NCBI GenBank assembly: GCA_052144935.1
Contig: JBKQPR010000182.1
Span: 7,548 to 71,547 of the forward strand
DNA: 64,000 nt
Direction: 5' to 3'
Source: JOPF133 sp052144935
GTDB lineage: Bacteria > Acidobacteriota > Terriglobia > Bryobacterales > Bryobacteraceae
Shown here: piece by piece, positions 42,726-51,399 of the stretch
Layout: the number at the start of each line of letters is the position of its first letter
Position numbering within the stretch: position 1 is the first letter of the stretch
Notes under the pieces: generated by a model
The model's database searches: none
Told to the model about the DNA's origin: nothing
Seen by the model: the letters and a program-made list of their open reading frames with translations, nothing else
Made by a program: the position numbers and the translations under genes

Positions 42726-44378
42726 TTACTTAGCGATCTTGATCAGTACGACTCCGTGCTGCGGCACGTCGGCGGAAAACTCGCCGGCCATCTTACCGAG
42801 GTCCTTGTGGGCCCACAGGTCGCGCACGGCACGGGACCCGCTGACTCCCAGGTCGCTCCACTTGGCCGTCATCTTGGCCGAATTGCAGCCGCGGTTGAAT
42901 AGCGCCACGGCCACTCCGCCGTCGTGGAGCGGCTTCGACCAGACCTCGCTGGTCTCACCCTTGGCCAACCGGACGGCCTGTTTGCCAAGCCTGTCCTGGT
43001 CGATCGCCACCACCTCCTTATTCATCAGAATCGTGGAGACCGCGGGCGGCATGTCGCGGATGTCGTTCCCCGCAAGCAGCGGCGCCGAGAGCAGTGACCA
43101 CAGGCTCATGTGGGTCTGATACTCCGCGTCGCTCATGCCGCCGTTGCCGATTTCGAGCATGTCGGGATCGTTCCAGTGGCCGGGGCCGGCATACTTTTCG
43201 CGGCCGGGCTGAAGGTCGAAGCCGATATGATCCATGGACTGCCACCGGTCGCTGATATCGCCGGTGGTGCGCCACAGATTGCCGCCCACGCGCTCGCCCC
43301 ATTCGCCGACGTCCAGGTTGCCGTACTGGCACAGGCTGAAGACGATGGTGCGGCCGGAGTGCAGCAGGGCGTTCCCCATTTTGGCGTAAGCCGCGGCCAT
43401 GGTGGCCTGGGTGTTGTCGTAGACTTGCGAGGCGCTGCACCAGTCGTACTTCAGGTAGTCGATGCCCCAGGAAGCCCAGGTCTTGGCGTCCTGTTCCTCG
43501 TGCTGGTAACTGCCCTCGTACCCGGCGCAGGTCTTGGGGCCCGGCGAAGAGTAAATACCCAGCTTGAGACCTTTGCTGTGTACATAAGCGGCCAGCGCCT
43601 TCATGTCGGGAAACTTGTTATTAGTCGTGATATTCCCGTTGGCGTCGCGGTGCGCTCCTTCCCATGTGTCGTCGATGTTGACATAGACATAGCCCGCATC
43701 CCGCATCCCGCTGCTGGCGATGGCGTCGGCCATCTCGCGGATCATCTTATCGCTCACCTGGTTGCGGAACTTATTCCAGCTATTCCAGCCCATCGGCGGA
43801 GTCTTGGCCAGACCATTGGATTTGACGGGCTCCGGCATGGGCAGGGAGACGGCGGGCGCTCGCGGCGCGAGCGGCTTGGGGACCTCGGTCGAGACGCGCG
43901 CCAGTTCGACCACCTGCGGCGGCGCATTGCCGCGGCCGGCGCCGCCAGGCGCAGAAGCAGCGGCCGCGGCGCCACGGCCGCCGTCGGTTTCGCAAGGTCC
44001 GCGGCCGGCATCCGCCCCACGGCCCGCGCCGCGGCCTCGCCCGCCAAAGTTCACCACCGGCATGGTCAGTGACAACTTGCCACTTTCCAGCACGCCGGTA
44101 TAAGTGGCCTTTACAGGTTCGCCGCTGCCGCGGCCGGGGCGCTCGGCTTCGAGAGTAACATGGCTGCCTTCGAGCTTGCCGTCGACGATCGTGTCGTTGG
44201 CGCGCGCCGAAACGACGTATCCGGTGATTTTGCCGTCGGCGCCCTGATTCAGGGCGACCGTCATTTCCAGGCCGTCATCGGCGGTCGTGGCCGGTCCCGC
44301 CCAGCGGCCGGTGAGGCTCTGGGCGTGGACGGCCGCCAGGCTGACCAGGGCGGCGGCACATAGACGCAACGTTTTCAT
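42726..44378 (-). CDS. Family 27 alpha-galactosidase, secreted
   Basis: This 550-residue protein has a signal peptide (MKTLRLCAAALVSLAAVHAQ) and an N-terminal beta domain of about 90 residues. A Gly/Arg/Ala-rich linker (about 112-155) leads to a GH27 barrel with TPPMGWNSWNKF, YVNIDDTWEG, the nucleophile Asp in YLKYDWCSAS and the acid/base region WNDPDMLEIGN. It releases alpha-linked galactose. A GGAGG site ten bases before ATG 44378 overlaps the end of the upstream Gfo/Idh gene and supports this start over ATG 44402. Confidence 0.92.
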   Translation of the reverse strand: MKTLRLCAAALVSLAAVHAQSLTGRWAGPATTADDGLEMTVALNQGADGKITGYVVSARANDTIVDGKLEGSHVTLEAERPGRGSGEPVKATYTGVLESGKLSLTMPVVNFGGRGRGAGRGADAGRGPCETDGGRGAAAAASAPGGAGRGNAPPQVVELARVSTEVPKPLAPRAPAVSLPMPEPVKSNGLAKTPPMGWNSWNKFRNQVSDKMIREMADAIASSGMRDAGYVYVNIDDTWEGAHRDANGNITTNNKFPDMKALAAYVHSKGLKLGIYSSPGPKTCAGYEGSYQHEEQDAKTWASWGIDYLKYDWCSASQVYDNTQATMAAAYAKMGNALLHSGRTIVFSLCQYGNLDVGEWGERVGGNLWRTTGDISDRWQSMDHIGFDLQPGREKYAGPGHWNDPDMLEIGNGGMSDAEYQTHMSLWSLLSAPLLAGNDIRDMPPAVSTILMNKEVVAIDQDRLGKQAVRLAKGETSEVWSKPLHDGGVAVALFNRGCNSAKMTAKWSDLGVSGSRAVRDLWAHKDLGKMAGEFSADVPQHGVVLIKIAK

Positions 44379-44383
44379 TCGAG

Positions 44384-45694
44384 TTATACCTCCAGTTTCC
44401 ATGGCGAACGATACTTAGCTTTGAGATATGGCTTGATGTCGTGCTGTTTCACGGTAAATGCCTTGTCGTCCCAATCCAGCGTGACGCCGTGGCGCAGCGC
44501 GAGATTCGCGAGCAGACAACTCGTGGTGGTGCGGACGCAGGTTTCGATGTCGCTGGTGGGCTTTTGGCGCGTCCGCAGGCACTCCAGGAAATTATTCCAG
44601 TGGGGCACGTTCATGTCCGACAACCCGCGGCTCGTCTCCTCCACCGGCTCCTTGCCTTTGGCAACCGGCCAGATCCAATAGCCGCCGCGGTTCACCATGA
44701 GCGTGGCCTGGGTCCCGTGAAACGCCGTTCCGTAGGTGTTGTTGTAGAAGGGGAAGGGGTTGGTGGTGCGGCTTTCATAAGCGCCCAGAAAGCCGGGATA
44801 GTGGTAGGTGGCCAGCATGGTGTCGGGCGTTTCCGCGTTGTCGGTGACATAGAACTTGCCGCCTTGGGCCGAGATGGAAACCGGCATGGCTTCATCGAAG
44901 GCGAACTGCACGATATCGAGCAGGTGGACGCCCCAATCGGTCATCGCGCCGCCGGCGTAGTCCCAGAAATAGCGGAAGGTGGACCCGCGGTTGGGAGTCA
45001 CGCCCCAGCGGTTGGCGTTGAAGGGGCGCTTGGGGGCGGGGCCCAGCCAGAGGTCCCAGTCGAGGCCCGCCGGCGGGTCGGAATCCGGCGGATTGCCGAA
45101 GCCTTCCTTGCCGGTGGCGCCGGCCTGGAAGGTGTTGCAGAACGTGATGTCGCCCAGGTCGCCGCTCTTCACGATTTCGCGGGCCTTCCGGAAAAAGCCG
45201 CCCGAGCGCTGCATGGTGCCGGCCTGCACCACCCGCTTGTACTTGCGCGCGGCCTCCACCATTTTGACGCCTTCTTCGACATACACGCAGGCGGGCTTTT
45301 CGCACCACACGTCCTTGCCGGCCTTGCAGGCCTCCACGGTGATGTAGGCGTGCCAATGGTCGGGCGTGGCGATGGAGACGGCATCGATGGACTTGTCCGC
45401 CAGGATCTCCCGGAAATCCTTGTAGGTTTTGACGCTCGTGAAGCCGAGCCGCCTCGCCTGGGCTTGGGCGCGCTCCAGGGCGGGCTGGTAGACATCGCAG
45501 ACGCCGGTGATCTCCACGCCGCCGGTCTTGGCCGCGTAATCGATATTGCCGGTGCCCATGCGGCCGCAGCCGATGAAGGCGATGTTGGGCTTGTCATTGG
45601 CGCCGCGCAGATTGCCGGTGAACAGGGAAGTGGTGAGCGCGGCGCCCCCGGCGGTTTTCAGAAACTCGCGGCGATCGGGGGAATCCTGTCCCAT
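44384..45694 (-). CDS. Tat-exported Gfo/Idh/MocA family oxidoreductase
   Basis: This 436-residue protein begins with a Tat signal (DRREFLKTAGGAALTTSLF). A Rossmann domain follows (IAFIGCGRMGTGNIDYA), then the hallmark VSIATPDHWHAYITVEACKAGKDVWCEKPACVYVEEG and the C-terminal substrate domain with WDYAGGAMTDWGVHLLDIV. Family members oxidise or rearrange sugars using NAD(P). Exported homologues with a bound cofactor are typical of Solibacter-type and planctomycete genomes. It is directly upstream of the alpha-galactosidase gene, so a shared role in galactoside processing is inferred. Confidence 0.92.
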   Translation of the reverse strand: MGQDSPDRREFLKTAGGAALTTSLFTGNLRGANDKPNIAFIGCGRMGTGNIDYAAKTGGVEITGVCDVYQPALERAQAQARRLGFTSVKTYKDFREILADKSIDAVSIATPDHWHAYITVEACKAGKDVWCEKPACVYVEEGVKMVEAARKYKRVVQAGTMQRSGGFFRKAREIVKSGDLGDITFCNTFQAGATGKEGFGNPPDSDPPAGLDWDLWLGPAPKRPFNANRWGVTPNRGSTFRYFWDYAGGAMTDWGVHLLDIVQFAFDEAMPVSISAQGGKFYVTDNAETPDTMLATYHYPGFLGAYESRTTNPFPFYNNTYGTAFHGTQATLMVNRGGYWIWPVAKGKEPVEETSRGLSDMNVPHWNNFLECLRTRQKPTSDIETCVRTTTSCLLANLALRHGVTLDWDDKAFTVKQHDIKPYLKAKYRSPWKLEV

Positions 45695-45962
45695 CTGTTC
45701 TGTTGTATCAGGATTGGAGGCGCGGCGGGGTGGCCGGCGGTTACTTCATGTACCTCGGCCGGCCGAACCGCGCAGCGCAATTGTCGCGGGGACCTACCCA
45801 AACTGCCTCCGCCCGGCGAAGTACTTCGCGGTTCCTTGATGGAACGCTGCCTGACCCGCGGCAACCCCAATTGCGAAATGGGTGACCGTGGCGTAGCGGA
45901 ACTGAGCGCCCGGCCCAGCACGCGGCCGGCCCGCCTTTCCCGTGAGAACTGCGGCAAGGCGA

Positions 45963-46511
45963 TCAGTTAGCGGCTAGGCAAGGTTCGCTTGTTTCCCCTT
46001 GATCTGAGAAACTCGCCGCCGCGGTGTCCTGCGCCTTTCTCGGCCGCGCTTTGCTTGCCACGATCTCCAGAATTCCCTTGTCCAATGTGGCAGAAACTGT
46101 GTTCGGGTCGATGCGTGCGGGCAAGTCGAATTGCCGAAAGAGCCGCTGACCGAATTCGCAGAAGTGCAGCCTGGCCTCCAGACCTTGGTGGTGGTGCGTT
46201 TCCGTGCCTTGTATAAGTAGCGAAAGCGGAGTCGCCGTGACTTGAACGGACTTTGGATCGAAGCCGGGGACGGCGGCCCGCAGCACGATGGCGAGGGCGT
46301 TCTCGAACAGTTCCGCGTGCGGTTTCCAAAGAACCTCGCGTTCGGCGCGCAACCAGTCATCCCAATCGTTGCCCACCAGTTGGCCGCGCTGTTGGAAATT
46401 GTCGTAGGCCCGATTGCGAATATCCTGCAGGTGTTGTTCGGTCTGCGCCAAGAGGATGGATGAGGCTTCCTCCTGGTCGTTAATTCTCGTAATCGAAATA
46501 CGCGGTGTCAT
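45963..46511 (-). CDS. DUF2934-Hsp20 fusion protein
   Basis: This 182-residue protein combines a DUF2934 motif (IRNRAYDNFQQRGQLVGNDWDDWLRAEREVLW, given in outline, residues about 30-62) with an alpha-crystallin-like domain: GFDPKSVQVTATPLSLLIQG, RLFRQFDLPARIDPNTVSATLDKGILEI. The FDLPxxIDxxxVxAxLxxGIL pattern is the Hsp20 core. The C-terminal I-x-I/V motif is absent; the tail is KARPRKAQDTAAASFS. It probably binds unfolded proteins. The DUF2934 role is unknown. GTG or ATG choices near 46511 leave the domains unchanged. Confidence 0.85.
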   Translation of the reverse strand: MTPRISITRINDQEEASSILLAQTEQHLQDIRNRAYDNFQQRGQLVGNDWDDWLRAEREVLWKPHAELFENALAIVLRAAVPGFDPKSVQVTATPLSLLIQGTETHHHQGLEARLHFCEFGQRLFRQFDLPARIDPNTVSATLDKGILEIVASKARPRKAQDTAAASFSDQGETSEPCLAAN

Positions 46512-46838
46512 ACTCTTCCTTTCCGCTCCGTTGATTCGATCTTAGTGGGATCCGCACCTTTGCAGCTCTCCTCCAGCCGCTTGCGGTATAGCCGAAGCCA
46601 GGCGGCGAAGGCATCGCACCGATTCTGATCCGATTTGGTTGCGGCGCTTTCGTGCGTCTTCCCGAATCGGATGCGAAAACGCGTCCATCCCAATTGCATC
46701 GCAACACTTCCGGTGGGCACCGCGAGGCGCGCCACCGAGCGCTGTCTCGCCTGTTTCGGGTTGCAATCCATGCCGTCTTTACGGCCAATCCGCCGTAACC
46801 GGCGCAACCGGCCGGCCAGAACCTACCGTAGCGCTGTC
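46512..46838. other. Gene-free stretch
   Basis: Overlapping frames on both strands translate to Arg-rich sequence without motifs. No repeat or RNA was recognised. It includes the upstream region of the Hsp20-like gene. Confidence 0.4.
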
Positions 46839-46997
46839 TTAACCTTTCTCACGGTGCGCGTGTACCAATTCCTGCGCCGCCAGCGCCACGAACGCTACTG
46901 CAAATGACCGGCACTCCACGTTGTCACACAGGACTATCGCGACGTACAGTGCCCCAGTCGCTAGCAGGAATAGGTCCCACATCAGTCTTTTCGGCAT
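46839..46997 (-). CDS. Possible small two-helix membrane protein
   Basis: From ATG 46997 the frame encodes 52 residues: MPKRLMWDLFLLATGALYVAIV, a hydrophobic helix, then a second hydrophobic stretch (FAVAFVALAAQELVHAH). It overlaps the 3' end of the histidine kinase gene by 74 bases in another frame. The composition is plausible for a small inner-membrane protein, but there is no homology evidence. Confidence 0.3.
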   Translation of the reverse strand: MPKRLMWDLFLLATGALYVAIVLCDNVECRSFAVAFVALAAQELVHAHREKG

Positions 46998-48426
46998 TGT
47001 GATCCCCCGTGGACCGGCCAGAGAATAAAGCCATGCTATCGGCAGTTGGGCGGCCGGCCGCGACATGCTGCGGTAGAGGCAGAGCGACCTCGATGGTTGT
47101 ACCTTGGCCCGGCTCGGAATTAATGGTCACGCTGCCCCCCAGGCTCTCGGCGCGTTCCTGCATGCCGATCAGCCCCAATCCATTCGGACGGGGAGTTCGA
47201 AATCCCCGCCCATCGTCTCGGATCCTTACCGAAATGCGGCTGCCGGCGGCAAGCACCGTGATCTCCACGGAACTGGCGCGCGCATGACGGCATACGTTGT
47301 TCAAAGCCTCCTGCACGATCCGAAACACACAAATCTTGTGCTCCTCCGGAAGGTCGTCGGGAAGCCCATCCGCTCCAATCTTGATCCTCACTCCCGTCGA
47401 CCTCGAGACCTGGTTTGCCTGCCACTCAAGCGCCGCGGCCAAGCCCAGATCATCCAACATGGAGGGACGAAGGAGCAGCGCCATGTTCCGCACCATTGCC
47501 ACGGAACTCTCCACCAATTCGCGGATCCGGTCGACCCTCGTCCGCAGCGGCTCGGGGTAGGGAGCCAGCACCACGCCCAGGTCGTGCAACTCAAACTGGA
47601 CCGCCGACATGGATTGGCCTACAGCGTCATGCAACTCGCGCGAGATATTCTTGCGTTCGTTTTCCTGGGTCTCTACCAACCTCGCCGAAAGATCTCTCAA
47701 CTCCTGCCGGGCGCCCGTAACCTCTTGGAGGTGCGCTATCGTCTGACCCTCCAGCCGGAGGATGTGCAGCGCGGTAGCGAAAGCCAGCGCAAGGCCGCAC
47801 AGGAACATGGCTACCACGGCGATCATCAACTTATTGCGAAGGCCGGAAAACGTCTCGACTAGCCGATGATCCCTTTCCACAAGCTGTTGCTTGTTTACCG
47901 AGGCAATCGTGTCCGCGATGCTCAGCGTACTGGACCGCCGCGGCAACACCTCGTCATGGAGGAACCGGTACCCTTCCTTGTGCCGCTGCTGCGGGTTCCA
48001 GTTGAGGACAGGGTCCAGCGTCCGCCAATACTCTTTTATCTCTCGCCGCAGAGCATCATACATCGCCTGGCCGGCCCCGTCGGGTTGGGAGTCCGTGAGC
48101 GAAATCATGGATTGGATCTGACCCCGTGTATCGGCCAGCGCCAGGCGGCTTTGCTCTGCTGTGGCCGGATCCGGCTCCAGCAGGTAGTCCCGGACATACG
48201 TGCCGGAGAGATAGATGGCCGACCGCAGTTCGTCAAGCTTGGTCTGCCGTCCAAGGAACTCACTCAGGATGTTTTCATTGCTGGACTGCAAGCGGGAAAT
48301 AACGTTGACGGCGTTGATCCCGGAAAGCACCAGCAGAGTGAGCAAAACGCCAAACCCGATAGCCAGGGCCATCCTGGTAGTAAGCAATCGCCGCGCCGTT
48401 TGCCGTGCATGAACGTTCACTGCCAT
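46924..48426 (-). CDS. NarL-type sensor histidine kinase
   Basis: This 500-residue kinase has two transmembrane helices (about 20-42 and 200-222) around a four-helix-bundle periplasmic sensor of the CHASE3/MCP type (SGTYVRDYLLEPD). HisKA_3 has the phospho-acceptor H266 in NISRELHDAVGQSMSA, and the HATPase_c domain has RIVQEALNNVCRHARAS, IRDDGRGF and GLGLIGMQERAESLGG. The last 45 residues after VALPLP are an unusual tail. It lies nine bases after its response regulator gene in one operon. The ligand is unknown. Confidence 0.92.
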   Translation of the reverse strand: MAVNVHARQTARRLLTTRMALAIGFGVLLTLLVLSGINAVNVISRLQSSNENILSEFLGRQTKLDELRSAIYLSGTYVRDYLLEPDPATAEQSRLALADTRGQIQSMISLTDSQPDGAGQAMYDALRREIKEYWRTLDPVLNWNPQQRHKEGYRFLHDEVLPRRSSTLSIADTIASVNKQQLVERDHRLVETFSGLRNKLMIAVVAMFLCGLALAFATALHILRLEGQTIAHLQEVTGARQELRDLSARLVETQENERKNISRELHDAVGQSMSAVQFELHDLGVVLAPYPEPLRTRVDRIRELVESSVAMVRNMALLLRPSMLDDLGLAAALEWQANQVSRSTGVRIKIGADGLPDDLPEEHKICVFRIVQEALNNVCRHARASSVEITVLAAGSRISVRIRDDGRGFRTPRPNGLGLIGMQERAESLGGSVTINSEPGQGTTIEVALPLPQHVAAGRPTADSMALFSGRSTGDHNAEKTDVGPIPASDWGTVRRDSPV

Positions 48427-48435
48427 TAACCACCC

Positions 48436-49107
48436 CTAGACCACGGCGCCCTGGCTCGAAGAGATGACTCCCTTACGAATCGCATAAAGAATGAGATCGG
48501 CCAGACTATGCAGGTTGAGTTTCTGAAAAATGTGCTGCCGGTGGCAGATCACCGTAGTGGCGCTCAGGTCGAGCATTGTGGCGATCTCCTTGTTGGATTG
48601 GCCTTCGGCCAGCAACTGCAGGATCTGCCGCTCGCGGCTGGTCAGCAGATCGTAGCTGTCTTCGACATGGCTGGTTTCCAGGTAACGCATATACTCATCC
48701 GCCAGCATCCTGCTCACCTTGGGACTGAAGTAGGCCTTTCCTTGCGAGATTGCACGGACGGCTTCCACGATTTCGAATTCCGCCGAGCTCTTCAGCACAT
48801 ACCCACGCGCGCCGGCCTTGAGCGCACTGAGGAGATAGCATTCATCGGCGTGGACCGTGAGCATGATGAGCTGAACCTCGTGGAGCTTATTGGAAATCTG
48901 TCGGGCGGCTTCCAGACCGTTCAGAATGGGCATGCTGATGTCCAGAATGGCGACGTGGGGGAGTTCACGCTCCGCCATTTGCACCGCCTCCCGGCCATCG
49001 GAAGCTTCCGCAACGATTTCGAAACCAGGCTCGTGTGCCAAGAGCGCGCGCAAGCCTCTGCGGATGATCGCATGATCGTCCGCGATAAGAATCCGTACAG
49101 GGCGCAT
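48436..49107 (-). CDS. NarL/LuxR-family response regulator
   Basis: This 223-residue regulator starts at ATG 49107, preceded by AAGGAAGG. The receiver has IADDHAIIRRGLRALL, the phospho-acceptor D56 in AILDISMPILNGLEA, then LTVHADECYLLSALKAGARGYVLK. The LuxR helix-turn-helix is LLTSRERQILQLLAEGQSNKEIATMLDLSATTVICHRQHI in outline. It is the partner of the following kinase. The neighbouring RraA/efflux operon on the opposite strand is a possible target, by position only. Confidence 0.93.
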   Translation of the reverse strand: MRPVRILIADDHAIIRRGLRALLAHEPGFEIVAEASDGREAVQMAERELPHVAILDISMPILNGLEAARQISNKLHEVQLIMLTVHADECYLLSALKAGARGYVLKSSAEFEIVEAVRAISQGKAYFSPKVSRMLADEYMRYLETSHVEDSYDLLTSRERQILQLLAEGQSNKEIATMLDLSATTVICHRQHIFQKLNLHSLADLILYAIRKGVISSSQGAVV

Positions 49108-49355
49108 ACGCCTTCCTTGTGGTACACTCGTTACCATCTTATGGCGTGGGCGCAGCCGGAGGAAATACCCTGAATGCAGTATTTTTCGCCCCGAACAAGC
49201 AGAGGCTGTTGTGCCGGCGGCAAATGGGCCGGCGCCTCCCTCGCTTTTTCGAAAAAACTCCTCAAAGTCGGGTATGTGTCTTGGGACACTGGCTCGGTAT
49301 CATCGTTTTCGTGGCCCTCCGCTGGCGTGCATTCGAGGACTGGGCACCGATCCGA

Positions 49356-49397
49356 TCTGGCGACCGGCGGTCACGGTCTGGCGACGGGGGGTCACGC
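49356..49397 (+). repeat. 21-bp imperfect tandem repeat upstream of the RraA/efflux operon
   Basis: TCTGGCGACCGGCGGTCACGG-like units occur at 49356-49376 and 49377-49397 with about four differences. They end 25 bases before the first efflux-operon gene and 250 bases from the response regulator gene, so they could be regulator half-sites. Confidence 0.55.
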
Positions 49398-49422
49398 CAT
49401 TCCGAATTCCTAGCGTTTGAAC

Positions 49423-50145
49423 ATGAACCGTATGTTACCCAATGGCCAGCCTCTCAACGGCTTAGATGCACTCCGCCGGTTCGACACCTGCACGCTCTCC
49501 AACGCAATTGAGAGGTTGCGTGTCCGTCCCCGGAACGAGGGTTTCATGAACGGCGGCGCGATTTGTCAGTTTCCGCACTTTCCGCCCGTCGTTGGGCGGG
49601 CGGTGACCGGCCGGATTCGGACTTACATGCCTCCGATAGCGGGAAAGTGCTACTACGAGAATATAGAATGGTGGCGTTATCTGGTGACGATCCCGGCCCC
49701 GCGGGTCGTGGTCTTGCAGGATTGCGATAACCGCCCGGGATTCGGGGCCCTGTTTGGCGAAGTACATGCTCGTATTTGCCGGGCGCTGGCCTGCGTTGCC
49801 TACGTCACCAATGGCGCCGTGAGGGATCTCGACGGAGTGGAATCGGTTGGAATTCAGTTATTCGCCGGGAGCGTCGCCGTTTCGCACGCCTACGCTCATA
49901 TTGTCGACTTCGGAGACCCCGTCGAAATCGGTGGGCTCCAGGTCCAGCCTGGCGACATCCTTCACGGCGACCGCCATGGAATTCTTTCCGTGCCCCACGA
50001 ACTAACAGGGAAGCTGCCGTCGGTCGCTGAACAGATCCAGTCGGAAGAGAAAGAGCTATTCGCGCTGACGGAAAGCCCCGGATTCTCCGTGGAGACGCTC
50101 GCGGCAAAGCTCCAACATTTCGCTCAGAGACGACCATGCCCGTGA
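49423..50145 (+). CDS. RraA family protein (aldolase/decarboxylase-like)
   Basis: This 240-residue protein has the RraA fold motifs: LRRFDTCTLSNAIERL near the start, PRVVVLQDCDNRPGFGALFGEV, CVAYVTNGAVRDLDGVESVG with its catalytic Arg-Asp pair, and VQPGDILHGDRHGILSVP. Relatives are hydroxymethylglutarate-type aldolases or oxaloacetate decarboxylases, or RNase E inhibitors in enterobacteria. The stop overlaps the efflux adaptor gene by ten bases, an unusual operon partner. TTG 49417 is an alternative start. Confidence 0.85.
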   Translation: MNRMLPNGQPLNGLDALRRFDTCTLSNAIERLRVRPRNEGFMNGGAICQFPHFPPVVGRAVTGRIRTYMPPIAGKCYYENIEWWRYLVTIPAPRVVVLQDCDNRPGFGALFGEVHARICRALACVAYVTNGAVRDLDGVESVGIQLFAGSVAVSHAYAHIVDFGDPVEIGGLQVQPGDILHGDRHGILSVPHELTGKLPSVAEQIQSEEKELFALTESPGFSVETLAAKLQHFAQRRPCP

Positions 50146-51377
50146 TTACCCATCGGCAAATTCTGCCAGCGGCTGCCGCAGTCCTGTCGGCCGTGGTCTT
50201 TGTAGGATGCTCCAGCTCGAAAGTGAAGGCCAGCGGAACGCAACCGGCACAGGCGTCCGTCACCGTGGGCGTTGCACCGGTGGTCCGCAAGCCTATTGTG
50301 CGCCAGATCACCGTTTCCTCGGAGCTGGTTCCCTTCCAGGAGATCGACCTTTACGCCAAGGAGTCGGGATACATCAAAGACCTCTTGGTGGACTACGGGA
50401 CGCGCGTCAAGAAAGGCGACAAAATAGCTGTCCTGGAGATCCCCGAGCTGGAGATGCAACTGCAGCAGGACGCGGCGGCCATCAAGGATCGGGAGGATAT
50501 GGTACACCAGGCTCAGCGCCAGGTCGAGCGGGTGGATGCCCAGGTGAAGCCGTATCAACTTCAATACAACAGGATCAAAGAAGTTGCGGAGACCAAAAAG
50601 GGCCTGGTAGCGCAGCAAGAGGTAGACGACTGGGAGGGCAAGTATCTGGCGGCAGCGGCCCAACTGGAAGCCGCAAAATCAGCCCTGCAATCCGCGGATA
50701 GCGAGTTGCTGGCGGCCAAAGCCAAGGAACAGCACGATCGCATTCTGTTCGACTACTCCACGGTCTATGCGCCTTTCGACGGCGTGATCACGCAGCGTTA
50801 CGCGAATTACGGCACTTTGGTCCAGGCAGGCACCAGCTCCAGCACCAACGTACTGCCGATCGCCAGACTCTCCGAAGACGACAAGTTCCGGCTGGTCATT
50901 CCCGTGCCCGAATCCTATGTGAAGTTCATTCACATCGATGATCCGGTCGACGTCCACGTGTCCTCGCTGGACCGCCATTTCCCGGGAAAGGTGGTTCGCT
51001 TTTCCACCGACGTAGCACAGGATACGCGCACCATGCACACGGAGGTCGACGTGCTCAACCCGACTCATGTGTTGATCCCAGGGCTTTATGCGGACGCGAC
51101 GCTCACATTGGAGCGGAAGAACAATGCGCTGTCCGTTCCCTTGCAGGCGATCAATCACGAAGCTGCCGGGGACACCGTGTTCGTGGTGACCGCCGGCAAC
51201 CAGATCGAAATCCGCCCGATCCAGGTTGGGTTGCAGAGCGCAAGCTGGGTCGAGGTCCTGTCGGGTCTGAAAGAAGGAGACAGCGTCGTGGTAAGCGACC
51301 GCGCCGCGCTGAAGGCGGGCAACCTGGTGCAGCCTCATGCGGTAGAGGCGACCGAGTACAAACCTGAGAGCCAATAG
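50136..51377 (+). CDS. RND efflux periplasmic adaptor lipoprotein (HlyD/MFP family)
   Basis: This 413-residue adaptor has a lipoprotein signal (LSAVVFVGCSSS, acylated Cys near 25). A biotinyl-lipoyl half (ESGYIKDLLVDYGTRVKKGDKIAVLEIPE), an alpha-hairpin (residues about 108-200), the second lipoyl half (YAPFDGVITQRYANYGTLV) and beta-barrel/membrane-proximal domains follow. It links the inner-membrane RND pump to the TolC-like channel. All three components follow in order, so this is a complete tripartite system. It starts within the RraA-like gene. Confidence 0.93.
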   Translation: MPVITHRQILPAAAAVLSAVVFVGCSSSKVKASGTQPAQASVTVGVAPVVRKPIVRQITVSSELVPFQEIDLYAKESGYIKDLLVDYGTRVKKGDKIAVLEIPELEMQLQQDAAAIKDREDMVHQAQRQVERVDAQVKPYQLQYNRIKEVAETKKGLVAQQEVDDWEGKYLAAAAQLEAAKSALQSADSELLAAKAKEQHDRILFDYSTVYAPFDGVITQRYANYGTLVQAGTSSSTNVLPIARLSEDDKFRLVIPVPESYVKFIHIDDPVDVHVSSLDRHFPGKVVRFSTDVAQDTRTMHTEVDVLNPTHVLIPGLYADATLTLERKNNALSVPLQAINHEAAGDTVFVVTAGNQIEIRPIQVGLQSASWVEVLSGLKEGDSVVVSDRAALKAGNLVQPHAVEATEYKPESQ

Positions 51378-51399
51378 CCCCAGGAGCCGATAGACACCC

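Noticed and set aside
44441..45970. 509-codon plus-strand frame
   Set aside because: It is antisense to the Gfo/Idh gene, which has strong motifs. The translation is low-complexity.
46480..46807. Overlapping Arg-rich small frames
   Set aside because: Three conflicting frames, no motifs and no ribosome site.
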